The notes below the pieces were generated by a model that was given only the letters and a program-made list of their open reading frames with translations, searched no databases and had not been told where the DNA came from. A stretch of 64,000 bases of DNA from CAWCDJ01 sp963778675. GTDB taxonomy: Bacteria; Acidobacteriota; Terriglobia; Bryobacterales; Bryobacteraceae. The position numbers were made by a program, and so were the translations under genes. The stretch spans positions 1 to 64,000 of the forward strand of contig CAVZVI010000011.1 of NCBI GenBank assembly GCA_963778675.1, in the 5' to 3' direction. Positions 16,558-24,291 of this stretch are shown here, one piece after another; the stretch's first letter is position 1; the number at the start of each line of letters is the position of its first letter.

Positions 16558-17414
16558 AGCACGCGTGGCTGCGGCCCCGTACGTTCGCCTGGCTGCTACG
16601 GCGGAGCGTGCTGGCGTCCCTCGACGACGGCGTTTTCGGGACCGCCAAAGGGGCGGCGTATTCCGCGCTGCTTTCGTTCTTTCCGGTGCTGACCTCGGCG
16701 GCGACGATCCTGGTGCAGTCGCACGCGGGGTTTGTTTCCGACCTGATGGAGCGCGCGCTTTCCGAGATCGTGCCGCCGGGATCGGAAGACCTGGTGGTGC
16801 AGCAGTTCCGCATCTCGGGCGCGCGGCCGGTGGCGCTGCTGGTGGTGGCCGGGATCATTTCGGTGTGGGCGGCATCGGGCGTGATCAAGAGCCTGATCGA
16901 GGGCTTTCAGGCGGCCTACCGGATGCCGCGCAACCGCGGCTTCCTGCACCAGAGCGCGGTGGCGATGGCGCTGGTGCTGGGGGCGGCGATACCGCTGCTG
17001 TGCGCGTCGCTGCTGGTGGTGTTCGGCGGGCAACTGGAGGTGGTGGTCTACAACTGGCTGAACGTGGACCCGGTGCTGCATCCGCTCTCCGGAGCGCTGC
17101 AATGGCTGAGCGGCATGGCGCGGTACGTGATTGCGTTCGCCACCACGGTGGTGGTGACGGCGAGCCTGTACTACTTCGGGCCCTACCGGCAGCAGCGGTG
17201 GCGGTTCGTATGGCCGGGGGCGATTCTGGCGACGGTATTGTGGTTGATCGCGACCTCGGCCTTCGGGTGGTACACGCGGAACATCGCGCACTACAACGTG
17301 ATGTACGGGTCGGTGGGCGCGATCATCGTGCTGCTGGTGTGGATGTACGTGCTGGCGCTGATCGCCCTGCTGGGGTGCGAGTTCAATGCGGAGTACGAGA
17401 GGCTCTCGGAGTGA
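16554..17414 (+). CDS. YihY/BrkB-family inner membrane protein
   Basis: A 286-residue protein with about six hydrophobic segments. Its features are those of the YihY/virulence factor BrkB family: GTAKGAAYSALLSFFPVLTSAA near the start, GVIKSLIEGFQAAYRMPRNRGF, the YYFGPYRQQRWRFVWPGA segment and a C-terminal VLLVWMYVLALIALLGCEFNAE. The family is of uncertain function; the RNase BN label of the Escherichia homologue is not generally accepted. The GTG at 16554 overlaps the small upstream frame. Longer upstream frames exist but their residues are low-complexity Gly/Ser/Arg and look non-coding. Confidence 0.85.
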   Translation: MKHAWLRPRTFAWLLRRSVLASLDDGVFGTAKGAAYSALLSFFPVLTSAATILVQSHAGFVSDLMERALSEIVPPGSEDLVVQQFRISGARPVALLVVAGIISVWAASGVIKSLIEGFQAAYRMPRNRGFLHQSAVAMALVLGAAIPLLCASLLVVFGGQLEVVVYNWLNVDPVLHPLSGALQWLSGMARYVIAFATTVVVTASLYYFGPYRQQRWRFVWPGAILATVLWLIATSAFGWYTRNIAHYNVMYGSVGAIIVLLVWMYVLALIALLGCEFNAEYERLSE

Positions 17415-17465
17415 GCGAAGGACGGCAAGGAAAGCAAACCTGCTAGACTCAGGTTTTCCAGACAC

Positions 17466-18461
17466 ATGGCGGCGATTCCGGAATCGGCAAGACTGTTTAT
17501 GACGGGGCTCATCGAGCGAGCCCGGAAACTGAAAAAGACGATTGCGTTTCCGGAGGGAAACGATCCGCGGGTGATCGAGGCGGCGGCCCGGCTGGCGCGC
17601 GAAGGGGTTGTGCGGCCGGTCCTGATCGGCACGAAGCCGAACGGCGGGCCGGAGGGAGTGACGTTCGTCGATCCGGCGAACTCACCGCTGGTGCAGAAGT
17701 ATGCGGCGCTCTATTACGAACGGCGGCGGGCCAAGGGCATCACGCAGATGGAAGCGGCGCAGATCGCGCGCAAGCCGCTGTATTTCGCATCGCTGATGGT
17801 GGGGGCGGGGGACGCCGATGGAAGCGTGGGCGGCGCGGTCAACAGCACGGCCGAGACGGTGCGCGCGGCGCTGCACGCGGTGGGGCCGGATCCGCGGGCG
17901 CGGCTGGTATCGAGCGTCTTCATCATGGCGCTGCAGGACCGGTCGCTGGGGCACAACGGGCTGATCGCGTTCGCCGACTGCGCGGTGGTGATCGACCCGA
18001 ACGCCATGCAGATGGCGGACATTGCGATCGCCACGGCGGAGAGCACGCGGATTCTGATCGACGCGGACCCGGTGGTGGCGCTGCTGAGCTTTTCGACCAA
18101 GGGAAGCGGGAAGCACAAAGACGTCGATAAGGTGGTAGAGGCGCTGCGCATCGTGCAGGCGCGGGCGCCGGAGTTGAACGTGGACGGCGAACTGCAGGCG
18201 GATGCGGCGGTTTCGGCGGTGGTGGGCCAATCGAAAGCCCCGGGGTCGAAGGTGGCGGGGCGGGCGAATACGCTGGTGTTCCCGAATCTGGCGTCGGCCA
18301 ATATCGGGTACAAGCTGGTGGAGCGGCTGGGCGGGGCGATGGCGATCGGACCGTTCATGCAGGGGCTGGCGAAGCCGGCCAACGATCTTTCGCGCGGATG
18401 CTCGGCGGAGGACATATATAATGTCGCGGTGGTGACGGCGCTGCAGTCCGAAAGGGGGTAG
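17466..18461 (+). CDS. pta: phosphate acetyltransferase
   Basis: 331 residues, the length of the catalytic PTA domain without the N-terminal regulatory region of the long enterobacterial enzyme. It interconverts acetyl-CoA plus phosphate and acetyl phosphate plus CoA. Family motifs are visible: KKTIAFPEGNDPRVIEAA near the start, GGAVNSTAETVRAALHAVG, FADCAVVIDPNAMQMADIAI, ALLSFSTKGSG and the C-terminal FPNLASANIGYKLVERLGG. No acetate kinase gene is adjacent. A deacetylase-family gene follows 4 bp later, an association discussed in the findings. A TAGACT element lies 16 nt before the ATG. Confidence 0.9.
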   Translation: MAAIPESARLFMTGLIERARKLKKTIAFPEGNDPRVIEAAARLAREGVVRPVLIGTKPNGGPEGVTFVDPANSPLVQKYAALYYERRRAKGITQMEAAQIARKPLYFASLMVGAGDADGSVGGAVNSTAETVRAALHAVGPDPRARLVSSVFIMALQDRSLGHNGLIAFADCAVVIDPNAMQMADIAIATAESTRILIDADPVVALLSFSTKGSGKHKDVDKVVEALRIVQARAPELNVDGELQADAAVSAVVGQSKAPGSKVAGRANTLVFPNLASANIGYKLVERLGGAMAIGPFMQGLAKPANDLSRGCSAEDIYNVAVVTALQSERG

Positions 18462-18465
18462 GCCC

Positions 18466-19380
18466 TTGCTGCCGTATCGGCTGGTGTATCACGAGCTGTA
18501 TGACCTGCATCTCGGGGCGCACGTCTTTCCCTCGAAGAAGTACCGGTGGGTGCACGACCGGCTGCTGCGCACGCGGTTCGCGGCGGCGGAAGACTTCGAG
18601 GCGCCGGAGCCGGCGACCGACGATGATGTTCTGCTGGTCCACGACCCCGAGTGGGTGGCGAAGCTGCGCACGGGGACGCTGAGCTACCAGGAGATCCTGC
18701 GGCTGGAGATCCCGTACTCGCGGCAGATGGTGGAGGCGTTCTGGCTGCTGACAGGCGGGACGATTCTGGCGGCGCGGGAGGCGCTGAAGCGCCGCATCGG
18801 ATTCAACGTGGGCGGGGGATTTCATCACGCGTTCGCGGGCCACGGGGAAGGGTTCTGCGCGATCAACGACATTGCGGTGGCGGTGCGGCGGCTGCAGAAA
18901 GACGGCGCGATCCGCAAGGCGATGGTGGTGGATTGCGACGTGCACCACGGCAACGGGACGGCGGCGATTTTCGCGGGCGACCGGTCGGTGTTCACGCTTT
19001 CGATCCACCAGTTCGACAACTACCCGACGGAGAAGCCGCCTTCCAGCCTGGACATCCACCTGCCGGACGGCATCGGGGACGCGGAGTATCTGAACCGGCT
19101 GGGCAACGGGTACCGGGCGGCGCTGGCGATGTTCCAGCCGGAGCTGGTGGTGTACGTGGCGGGCGCCGATCCTTATTATGAAGACCAGTTGGGGGGCCTC
19201 GCGATGACGTTCGAGGGGTTGAAGGAGCGCGACCGGCTGGTGATCCGGACGGCGGTGACGCACGGGATCCCGGTGGCGGTGGTGCTGGCGGGCGGGTATG
19301 CGCAGAGCGTGGAGGACACGGTGACGATCCACGCGAATACGGCGGCGGTGGCGCGCGAGGTGCTGGAGAAAGCCGGGTAG
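18466..19380 (+). CDS. AcuC-like histone deacetylase family protein
   Basis: 304 residues. Zn-dependent deacetylase fold with the active-site signatures GGGFHHAFAGHGEGFCAIND (His pair), VVDCDVHHGNGTAAIF (Zn ligands Asp/His) and a later GADPYYEDQLGGL. The start is a TTG at 18466 giving LLPYRLVYHELYDLHLGAHV, the usual family beginning. It lies 4 bp after pta in the same direction, so it is probably co-transcribed. AcuC-type enzymes remove acetyl groups from lysines (for example acetyl-CoA synthetase) and could reverse acetylation by acetyl phosphate. The substrate is inference. Confidence 0.85.
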   Translation: MLPYRLVYHELYDLHLGAHVFPSKKYRWVHDRLLRTRFAAAEDFEAPEPATDDDVLLVHDPEWVAKLRTGTLSYQEILRLEIPYSRQMVEAFWLLTGGTILAAREALKRRIGFNVGGGFHHAFAGHGEGFCAINDIAVAVRRLQKDGAIRKAMVVDCDVHHGNGTAAIFAGDRSVFTLSIHQFDNYPTEKPPSSLDIHLPDGIGDAEYLNRLGNGYRAALAMFQPELVVYVAGADPYYEDQLGGLAMTFEGLKERDRLVIRTAVTHGIPVAVVLAGGYAQSVEDTVTIHANTAAVAREVLEKAG

Positions 19381-19904
19381 AGACACTGAGGCTGAGCGGT
19401 GCGGGCGGCCGGGGGTGCTCGGACTTGTCGCCGGACGTGGTCCGGCCGCCGGTGGGTCGAGCGGAATCTTCGATGATCGAGGCGGGCTGGATGGCCCACG
19501 TATCCTTGCCGATTCGATTCTCGCTCTCTGAGATCCGATGGGACGGCGATCCGCGCTATCCGTTCACCAAAGGGTGTGATGGGTTCGAACCCAAGGTCTC
19601 CCCGCCGATCTCATCCACGTAGGTGACGACCGTTCTGGCTTTGAAGGCCGTACGGGAAGTTCAGTCCACCGTAATGCAACGCTTCCTGGCCAGGAAGAAG
19701 AACCTGTCGCGGGCGGCGCGGTGGGGCGCGACCCTACTTACGATTTCATGATAACGGGCGGGTCAAGACGCTTCCGGGCGCGGGATGCGGAAAAGGGCAG
19801 TGGAATCAGCGGAAAATTCTTTCGAAACGGCGTGATTGCGAACGCAGGGAATCGACATTCCGGAACTTGCGGGGCCGTTGCGGCGTCTGATGGGTGATCG
19901 CACC
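19381..19904. other. intergenic stretch, no clear gene
   Basis: About 520 bp with no protein-like frame. A palindrome GGGTTCGAACCC near 19576 looks like a tRNA T-arm but no flanking cloverleaf can be formed. It precedes the quinoprotein-like gene and probably carries its promoter. Confidence 0.4.
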
Positions 19905-21398
19905 ATGAGACGCATCCTTGCTGCTCTATTGCCGGCGCTGTGCTTCCCCGCCCTCGCGCAGGTGTTGACTTCCCAAAACGACAATGCGCGCACCAGCGCC
20001 AACCTCCACGAGACTACGCTCACGCCGGGCAATGTGAACGCGCGGCAGTTCGGGCGGATCTTCACGCTGCGAGTGGACGGCGATATCTATGCGCAGCCGC
20101 TCTATCTACCGGGTGTCGACATTCCGGGGAAGGGGCGGCACAACGTGCTCTACGTCGCGACCGAGCACGACAGCGTGTACGCGTTCGACGCCGATGGGGG
20201 GTCGAGCGAGCCGCTGTGGCACGTGAATTTCCTGGATCCGAAAGCGGGGGTGGGCACGGTTCCGGCCGAGGATGTGAGATGCCCGTTCATCGAGCCGGAG
20301 ATCGGCATCACGCCGACGCCGGCGATCGACCTTCCGACGGGGACGCTCTACGTGGCGGCGCGGACGAAAATCAGCCGGGGGCTGCTGAACGCGGCGCGGT
20401 ACGAGCAGCACCTGCACGCGCTCGCGATCACCACGGGGCACGAGAAGTTCGGCGGCCCGGTGCGGATCGAGACGCCCGGCTTCGATCCGCTGCGGGAATT
20501 GCCGCGCGCGGGCCTGCTGCTGACTCACGGGCAGGTCTACCTGACGTGGGCGTCCTCGTGCGACGTGGGAACGTACCACGGCTGGGTGATGGCGTACGAC
20601 GCGCATACGCTGGCGCAGACGGCGGTGTTCAACACGTCGCCCAGTTCGGAGGAGAGCGGGATCTGGCAGAGCGACAACGCTCCGGCGGCGGATGAAGAAG
20701 GCCGTGTGTACGTGGCCACCGGCAACGGCCAGTTCGACGCCGGCCGCAACTACGGCGACAGCGTGCTGCAGCTGGCGCTGGAGGGGCGGCGGCTGGCGGT
20801 GCGCGATTCCTTTACGCCGGACAACCAGGGGGAGCTGAGCGCGCGCGACCTGGATCTCGGCTCGGGAGGGCCGATGCTGACGCCGAACGGGCTGCTGCTG
20901 GCGGGCGGCAAGGACGGCAAACTGTATGTGCTGGATCGCGACCACCTGGGGACCAAACCGCCGCGCCAGGCGATCCGGTTTCGCGGCGGCATCTACTCGG
21001 CGCCGGCCTATTGGAACGGGCACGTTTACGTGCTGGCGAGCTCGGACTATCTTTCGGACTTTCCGCTGGAGAAAGGGGGCCTGGCGGCGAGGCCCGCGAA
21101 GATGGGGCAGCAGCGATTCGGCAACCCGGGGGCCACGCCGGCGATTTCGGCCAACGGAACGCGGAACGGGATCGTATGGCTGATCGAGACCAAGGCGTGG
21201 AACGGAGCGGACCGTCCGGCGGTGCTGCACGCGTACCGTGCGGCGGACGTGGAGGAGGAACTTTATCATTCCGAGCAGAATGCGGCGCGGGACCGCGTGG
21301 GGAGGACGCTGCGCTTCACGATTCCGACGGTGGTGAACGGGCGGGTGTATGTGGAGGCGAAGGGCGAGGTGGATGTGTACGGGCTGGTGGGGAAGTGA
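19905..21398 (+). CDS. exported quinoprotein-like beta-propeller
   Basis: A 497-residue protein with a signal peptide (MRRILAALLPALCFPALAQ), chosen over an upstream in-frame ATG at 19836 because it begins at the signal sequence. Repeated motifs include VLYVATEHDSVYAFDADGG, GWVMAYDAHTLAQTAVFNT, GRVYVATGNGQFDAGRNYGD, GGKDGKLYVLDRDHLG and GRVYVEAKGEVDVYGL. These are PQQ/YVTN-type blades, common in acidobacterial surface proteins. No cofactor ligands can be assigned. The 3' third of this gene is duplicated at 27748-28200 on the far side of the defence island. Confidence 0.75.
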   Translation: MRRILAALLPALCFPALAQVLTSQNDNARTSANLHETTLTPGNVNARQFGRIFTLRVDGDIYAQPLYLPGVDIPGKGRHNVLYVATEHDSVYAFDADGGSSEPLWHVNFLDPKAGVGTVPAEDVRCPFIEPEIGITPTPAIDLPTGTLYVAARTKISRGLLNAARYEQHLHALAITTGHEKFGGPVRIETPGFDPLRELPRAGLLLTHGQVYLTWASSCDVGTYHGWVMAYDAHTLAQTAVFNTSPSSEESGIWQSDNAPAADEEGRVYVATGNGQFDAGRNYGDSVLQLALEGRRLAVRDSFTPDNQGELSARDLDLGSGGPMLTPNGLLLAGGKDGKLYVLDRDHLGTKPPRQAIRFRGGIYSAPAYWNGHVYVLASSDYLSDFPLEKGGLAARPAKMGQQRFGNPGATPAISANGTRNGIVWLIETKAWNGADRPAVLHAYRAADVEEELYHSEQNAARDRVGRTLRFTIPTVVNGRVYVEAKGEVDVYGLVGK

Positions 21399-21420
21399 GG
21401 GGACGTGCTGGAGGGGAGGC
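20759..21420 (+). repeat. left direct-repeat copy (3' part of the quinoprotein-like gene)
   Basis: This segment matches 27748-28200 in the same orientation. Homology starts at about CAGCGTGCTGCAG, is nearly identical through long blocks, and ends abruptly after GGACGTGCTGGAGGGGAGGC at 21420/28200. The right copy lacks three internal blocks of about 81, 62 and 66 bp. The repeats bracket the island 21421-27747. Confidence 0.9.
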
Positions 21421-21517
21421 GGAAGTGAGGGACGCCTTTGACGCGGACCACGCGGAAACCTGCCTTCGCGAGCGAGGCTATGAGTTCGGGGCCGGTCGCA
21501 CGCGGGGAGCGGCTCAT
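21421..21517 (-). pseudogene. hicA toxin, 3'-truncated
   Basis: Starting at ATG 21517 the reverse strand reads MSRSPRATGPELIASLAKAG, then FRVVRVKGVPHF. This is the N-terminal half of a HicA-type mRNA interferase, in which KAGF-x-RQ-x-GSHH is usual. After about 32 codons the sequence runs into the end of the left direct repeat and HicA similarity stops. The catalytic His region is cut. It overlaps the hicB stop codon by ATGA, the normal hicB-hicA arrangement. The family's usual length is about 60-80 residues. Confidence 0.65.
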
Positions 21518-21750
21518 GCCGCGATGGTGACCCGCTGAATGCCGACGAACTCCAATTCCTGCTCCGGTGCGCCTTCGACTTCCAGGCAAAGTGCGATGGC
21601 TTCGCGGATGCGGCCGGTAACCTCGTCGAGCGAGCGGGCCTGTGAGTGGCAGGCGGGAAATCGAGGGATGGAGGCCACGTAATAGCCCTCCGAATCACGC
21701 TCAATCACGACATCGAACTGACGTGGCGCTAGTTGTGTCCTCGCCTTCAT
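21514..21750 (-). CDS. hicB: HicB-family antitoxin
   Basis: 78 residues with the HicB partial RNase H-like fold: FDVVIERDSEGYYVASIPRF, then PACHSQARSLDEVTGRIREA and AIALCLEV. In the family this protein binds and masks HicA and may repress its own promoter. A C-terminal DNA-binding domain is absent, as in short HicB forms. The partner hicA downstream is truncated, so the module can no longer act as a toxin-antitoxin pair. Confidence 0.8.
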   Translation of the reverse strand: MKARTQLAPRQFDVVIERDSEGYYVASIPRFPACHSQARSLDEVTGRIREAIALCLEVEGAPEQELEFVGIQRVTIAA

Positions 21751-21982
21751 CGTAAACGGTTGCGCAGCCTTCGAAAGTAGGCACTCAGGTGCTGCGTGGC
21801 GGGATGCGCGTTTATCGTTCCCTATTCCGCGTCATTCCTAAAATCACCTTTGAGTCCTCAGATCGGTGATGCCGAGGCCGTTCATCCTTCTGCACACAGA
21901 TGGCACACTGAGATGCCGAACACGACTGAGGTCGCATGCATCCTTCGCGGAATCAGATCTAGCACAGACAGAGCACACCCTT

Positions 21983-22681
21983 CTACTTAAGAGACGCTTC
22001 GCAGGCCGCGAGTCGGAGTTCGAGCTTGTCTAGTGATTCTTCGACCCAACTACGGATCTCGCTTTCGCTTTCAAACCGATGGCCATCACCTAAAATTACG
22101 ATCGCAGGCAAAGTGTCGAGGCTGACTGGGTAGGCTCCCCGCATCGCTCTGCCGAGCAAGTCGCTCGCGAGCGTGATGACATGGTCTCCATAGAAATTCT
22201 CATCCCCCCCGAAACCCGGTCGGAGTCCTGCCTTGATACGGGCGTCCTTCGGGAGCTCCCAATACCGCGTTCTGCACGCATCAACTCGGTCGTAAAGTTC
22301 CCGCAAGCGCATGGCGGCAAAGTCGATGCTTGCGGTTCCACGGAGTTCCGCGAGCGATTTAGCGTGGACGTTCGTGAGATTCGCAGCTTCTACCGCCCCT
22401 GTCTGAAAGCCCGCCTCGCACAGAATGATGCCTCGATCGACACCCAACTCAGAGACAATTGTTCGAAGTGCCAGCACATGCAATTTGCTCACTGGCTTGT
22501 TCCAGTACTTGCACTCGACGATCCAAGTGATGTCAAAGCCCACATGGTGAGACTTGACGTATACGTCGATGTCGTGAACCGTACGGACCCCCTGCGCGCG
22601 GAAGTTAGTTGTCGCTTCCAGTCCGAGGCTGCGGAAGAAAGCCGCGACCTCCTCCTGGTATTCCTGCCAACCGTTGGCCAT
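21983..22681 (-). CDS. Mrr-like PD-(D/E)XK restriction endonuclease-type protein
   Basis: 232 residues. The N-terminus has a helix (GWQEYQEEVAAFFRSLGLEA) followed by the nuclease core: Asp37/Asp39 in VHDIDVYVKSHH and Glu56-Cys-Lys58 in ITWIVECKYWNKP, then a Gln-less helix region and the beta strand RGIILCEAGFQTGAVEAAN. This is the order of Mrr/RecB-like restriction endonuclease domains. The C-terminal half (about 110-232) is not recognised and may provide target sensing or dimerisation. It starts 6 bp after the stop of the upstream nuclease gene, so the two form an operon divergent to the SPARDA genes. Confidence 0.7.
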   Translation of the reverse strand: MANGWQEYQEEVAAFFRSLGLEATTNFRAQGVRTVHDIDVYVKSHHVGFDITWIVECKYWNKPVSKLHVLALRTIVSELGVDRGIILCEAGFQTGAVEAANLTNVHAKSLAELRGTASIDFAAMRLRELYDRVDACRTRYWELPKDARIKAGLRPGFGGDENFYGDHVITLASDLLGRAMRGAYPVSLDTLPAIVILGDGHRFESESEIRSWVEESLDKLELRLAACEASLK

Positions 22682-22687
22682 ATCGAT

Positions 22688-23902
22688 TTACTCCGGCATA
22701 CCTAGTGATCTGGTGGTTCCGAACGGGTCATCGACGCTTTTCAGGTGCGCGACCAGCTCTTCTGGCAGCGGCCCTTCCCTGAGCGCGAAGTCGTAGGATC
22801 GACCGTCCCCGATTGGTTCGGTTGCGACGCCCAAGCATCGGTGCACGCCGTGCTTCATCTGCGCGTAAGCGACAAGGAACTGGAGGAACTTGTACCGGCT
22901 TGGCCGGTCTTGTGCGGTCGAGAGGAATACGCAGCCGGTGCCGCGCGCGGGCTGAATATGTGGGAAGTAGTGCGCCTGGCCATCTTGCGCGTCCCGGCAC
23001 AACTCTACGAGTCGCTTGCCGAGCGCAATCCGCCGACCTCGGGTGAGCCACCCGAGGAACTCGGCGACCACGATGTTCTTCCGGCGACGTGCTGGATCAG
23101 CGTTCTCTTGGATGTCGTGCGCTCGCGCGATGATCTCATCGATCGCGAGACCGAATCGGCGGTCCGGCGAGGAGAGCATGCGGCCTGATGCGGTGGCCGT
23201 CATTGCCGCAACGGTCTTCTGTAGTTCCTCAGGCGACGAGGGCGACATGTGCCGTTCTAAGACATCGCGGATGTGCGGGATGATGCGCTCGATGTTGTTC
23301 TTCTCGTCGTGAACAACATACTGCTCCTGGAGCATCACGTCGCCACGGAGTTCCAGGAACGTGATGAGGTCTCCGGCGGTATCGAACCGATCCGCGATCA
23401 TCTTGAAGTCAAGCAGGGAGAACACGTGGACGGGAAAGCCGGTCGTCAAGAGCTCCGAAACCTCCGTCGTCGCATCGAAGGGCCGACCATCTTCCTGTGC
23501 CAGCACAATGAGGCCGATGTGGTTCGGGTATTTGGCCGGCACGAACGGCACCGTCCCGCAAACTTCGTTCTCGAGTTTCGTGATGCCGCCCTCACCGAGC
23601 TGGTCGTGCGTCGCGACCAACTGCTTGCGCGCCTCTAGGAGCTTCTCTGTCGCCCAGGCCACGGGGTCGTGCTTGCCGCATTGCGCCTTGACCTGGACGA
23701 GGAGCGCGACGTCGTCGAACAGGACGATCGCGTCCGCGAGCTCCGTTCCCTTCTTTTTGCCGCGCGGGTTGCGGTAGACGAAGTCGCGAAAGAAGGATTG
23801 CTCGAGGAACCACTGCGCCCAGCGCTCTTCATAGTCACCGGGTTGTCCGCCGATCTCTGGCGGCCTGCTCATGCCGAAACGCACGACGTCCTCTCGCTCC
23901 AC
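22688..23902 (-). CDS. predicted PD-(D/E)XK nuclease with large C-terminal region
   Basis: 404 residues from GTG 23902, or 394 from ATG 23872 (MSRPPEIGGQPGDYEERWAQ), which may be the better start. With GTG numbering, Glu54/Asp57 in KGTELADAIVLFDD and Gln70-Val-Lys72 in VALLVQVKAQ form a PD-(D/E)XK-type site. Downstream come LEARKQLVATHDQL and a mixed alpha/beta region including PNHIGLIVLAQEDG. The C-terminal 200 residues carry RRRKNIVVAEFLGWLTRGRR and are of unknown function. I know this type only as an uncharacterised protein found in defence neighbourhoods. It is the first gene of a two-nuclease operon. Confidence 0.6.
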   Translation of the reverse strand: MEREDVVRFGMSRPPEIGGQPGDYEERWAQWFLEQSFFRDFVYRNPRGKKKGTELADAIVLFDDVALLVQVKAQCGKHDPVAWATEKLLEARKQLVATHDQLGEGGITKLENEVCGTVPFVPAKYPNHIGLIVLAQEDGRPFDATTEVSELLTTGFPVHVFSLLDFKMIADRFDTAGDLITFLELRGDVMLQEQYVVHDEKNNIERIIPHIRDVLERHMSPSSPEELQKTVAAMTATASGRMLSSPDRRFGLAIDEIIARAHDIQENADPARRRKNIVVAEFLGWLTRGRRIALGKRLVELCRDAQDGQAHYFPHIQPARGTGCVFLSTAQDRPSRYKFLQFLVAYAQMKHGVHRCLGVATEPIGDGRSYDFALREGPLPEELVAHLKSVDDPFGTTRSLGMPE

Positions 23903-24291
23903 TTCGTAAGTCCTTTGTTCTCATTCTCTCCTCTTCTCGCGAGCAAAAGTGAGCAAGAAATATTTTAGAAAAATATACTTCGTACAACTTCTCGAAACGG
24001 GAAGAGTTCTGTCGTCGAAAGATTTCGCGACTCTAGTGTCACCATATTAATACTCAAATACCTGCATTGTGCATTCAAGGTTTGCGAAGCTAGAGTCGTG
24101 ATGGAACCGTCCATGGCAAAGCCGAGCCTGGGAGCGTCCAGGCAGACCACATCCGATTGCTCAACGACTACACGTCACGGCTCCAGGCGATGCCACCACC
24201 ACGTTCCTAACTAAAACATTTTCCAGCACTTTTGTGTTAGGATCGACAACAAAGCACCGAAAACATCTAGGGCGATTAGGGCGAGGAACCG
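23903..24291. promoter_or_regulatory. AT-rich divergent promoter region of the island
   Basis: 389 bp between the divergent nuclease operon and the SPARDA genes. It is markedly AT-rich near 23955-23985 (ATATTTTAGAAAAATATACT) and 24225-24240 (TTTTGTGTTAGGAT), likely promoter elements for the two directions. It also contains a spaced 9-bp inverted repeat, listed separately. No coding frame is convincing here. Confidence 0.5.
24028..24098. repeat. spaced inverted repeat CGACTCTAG...CTAGAGTCG
   Basis: CGACTCTAG at 24028-24036 and its exact reverse complement at 24090-24098, separated by 53 bp. It could be a binding site for a dimeric regulator at two positions, or coincidence. It lies midway between two divergent defence operons. 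Confidence 0.4.

Noticed and set aside
19570..19640. Possible tRNA at the palindrome GGGTTCGAACCC
   Set aside because: No acceptor, D-arm or anticodon arm can be built around it.
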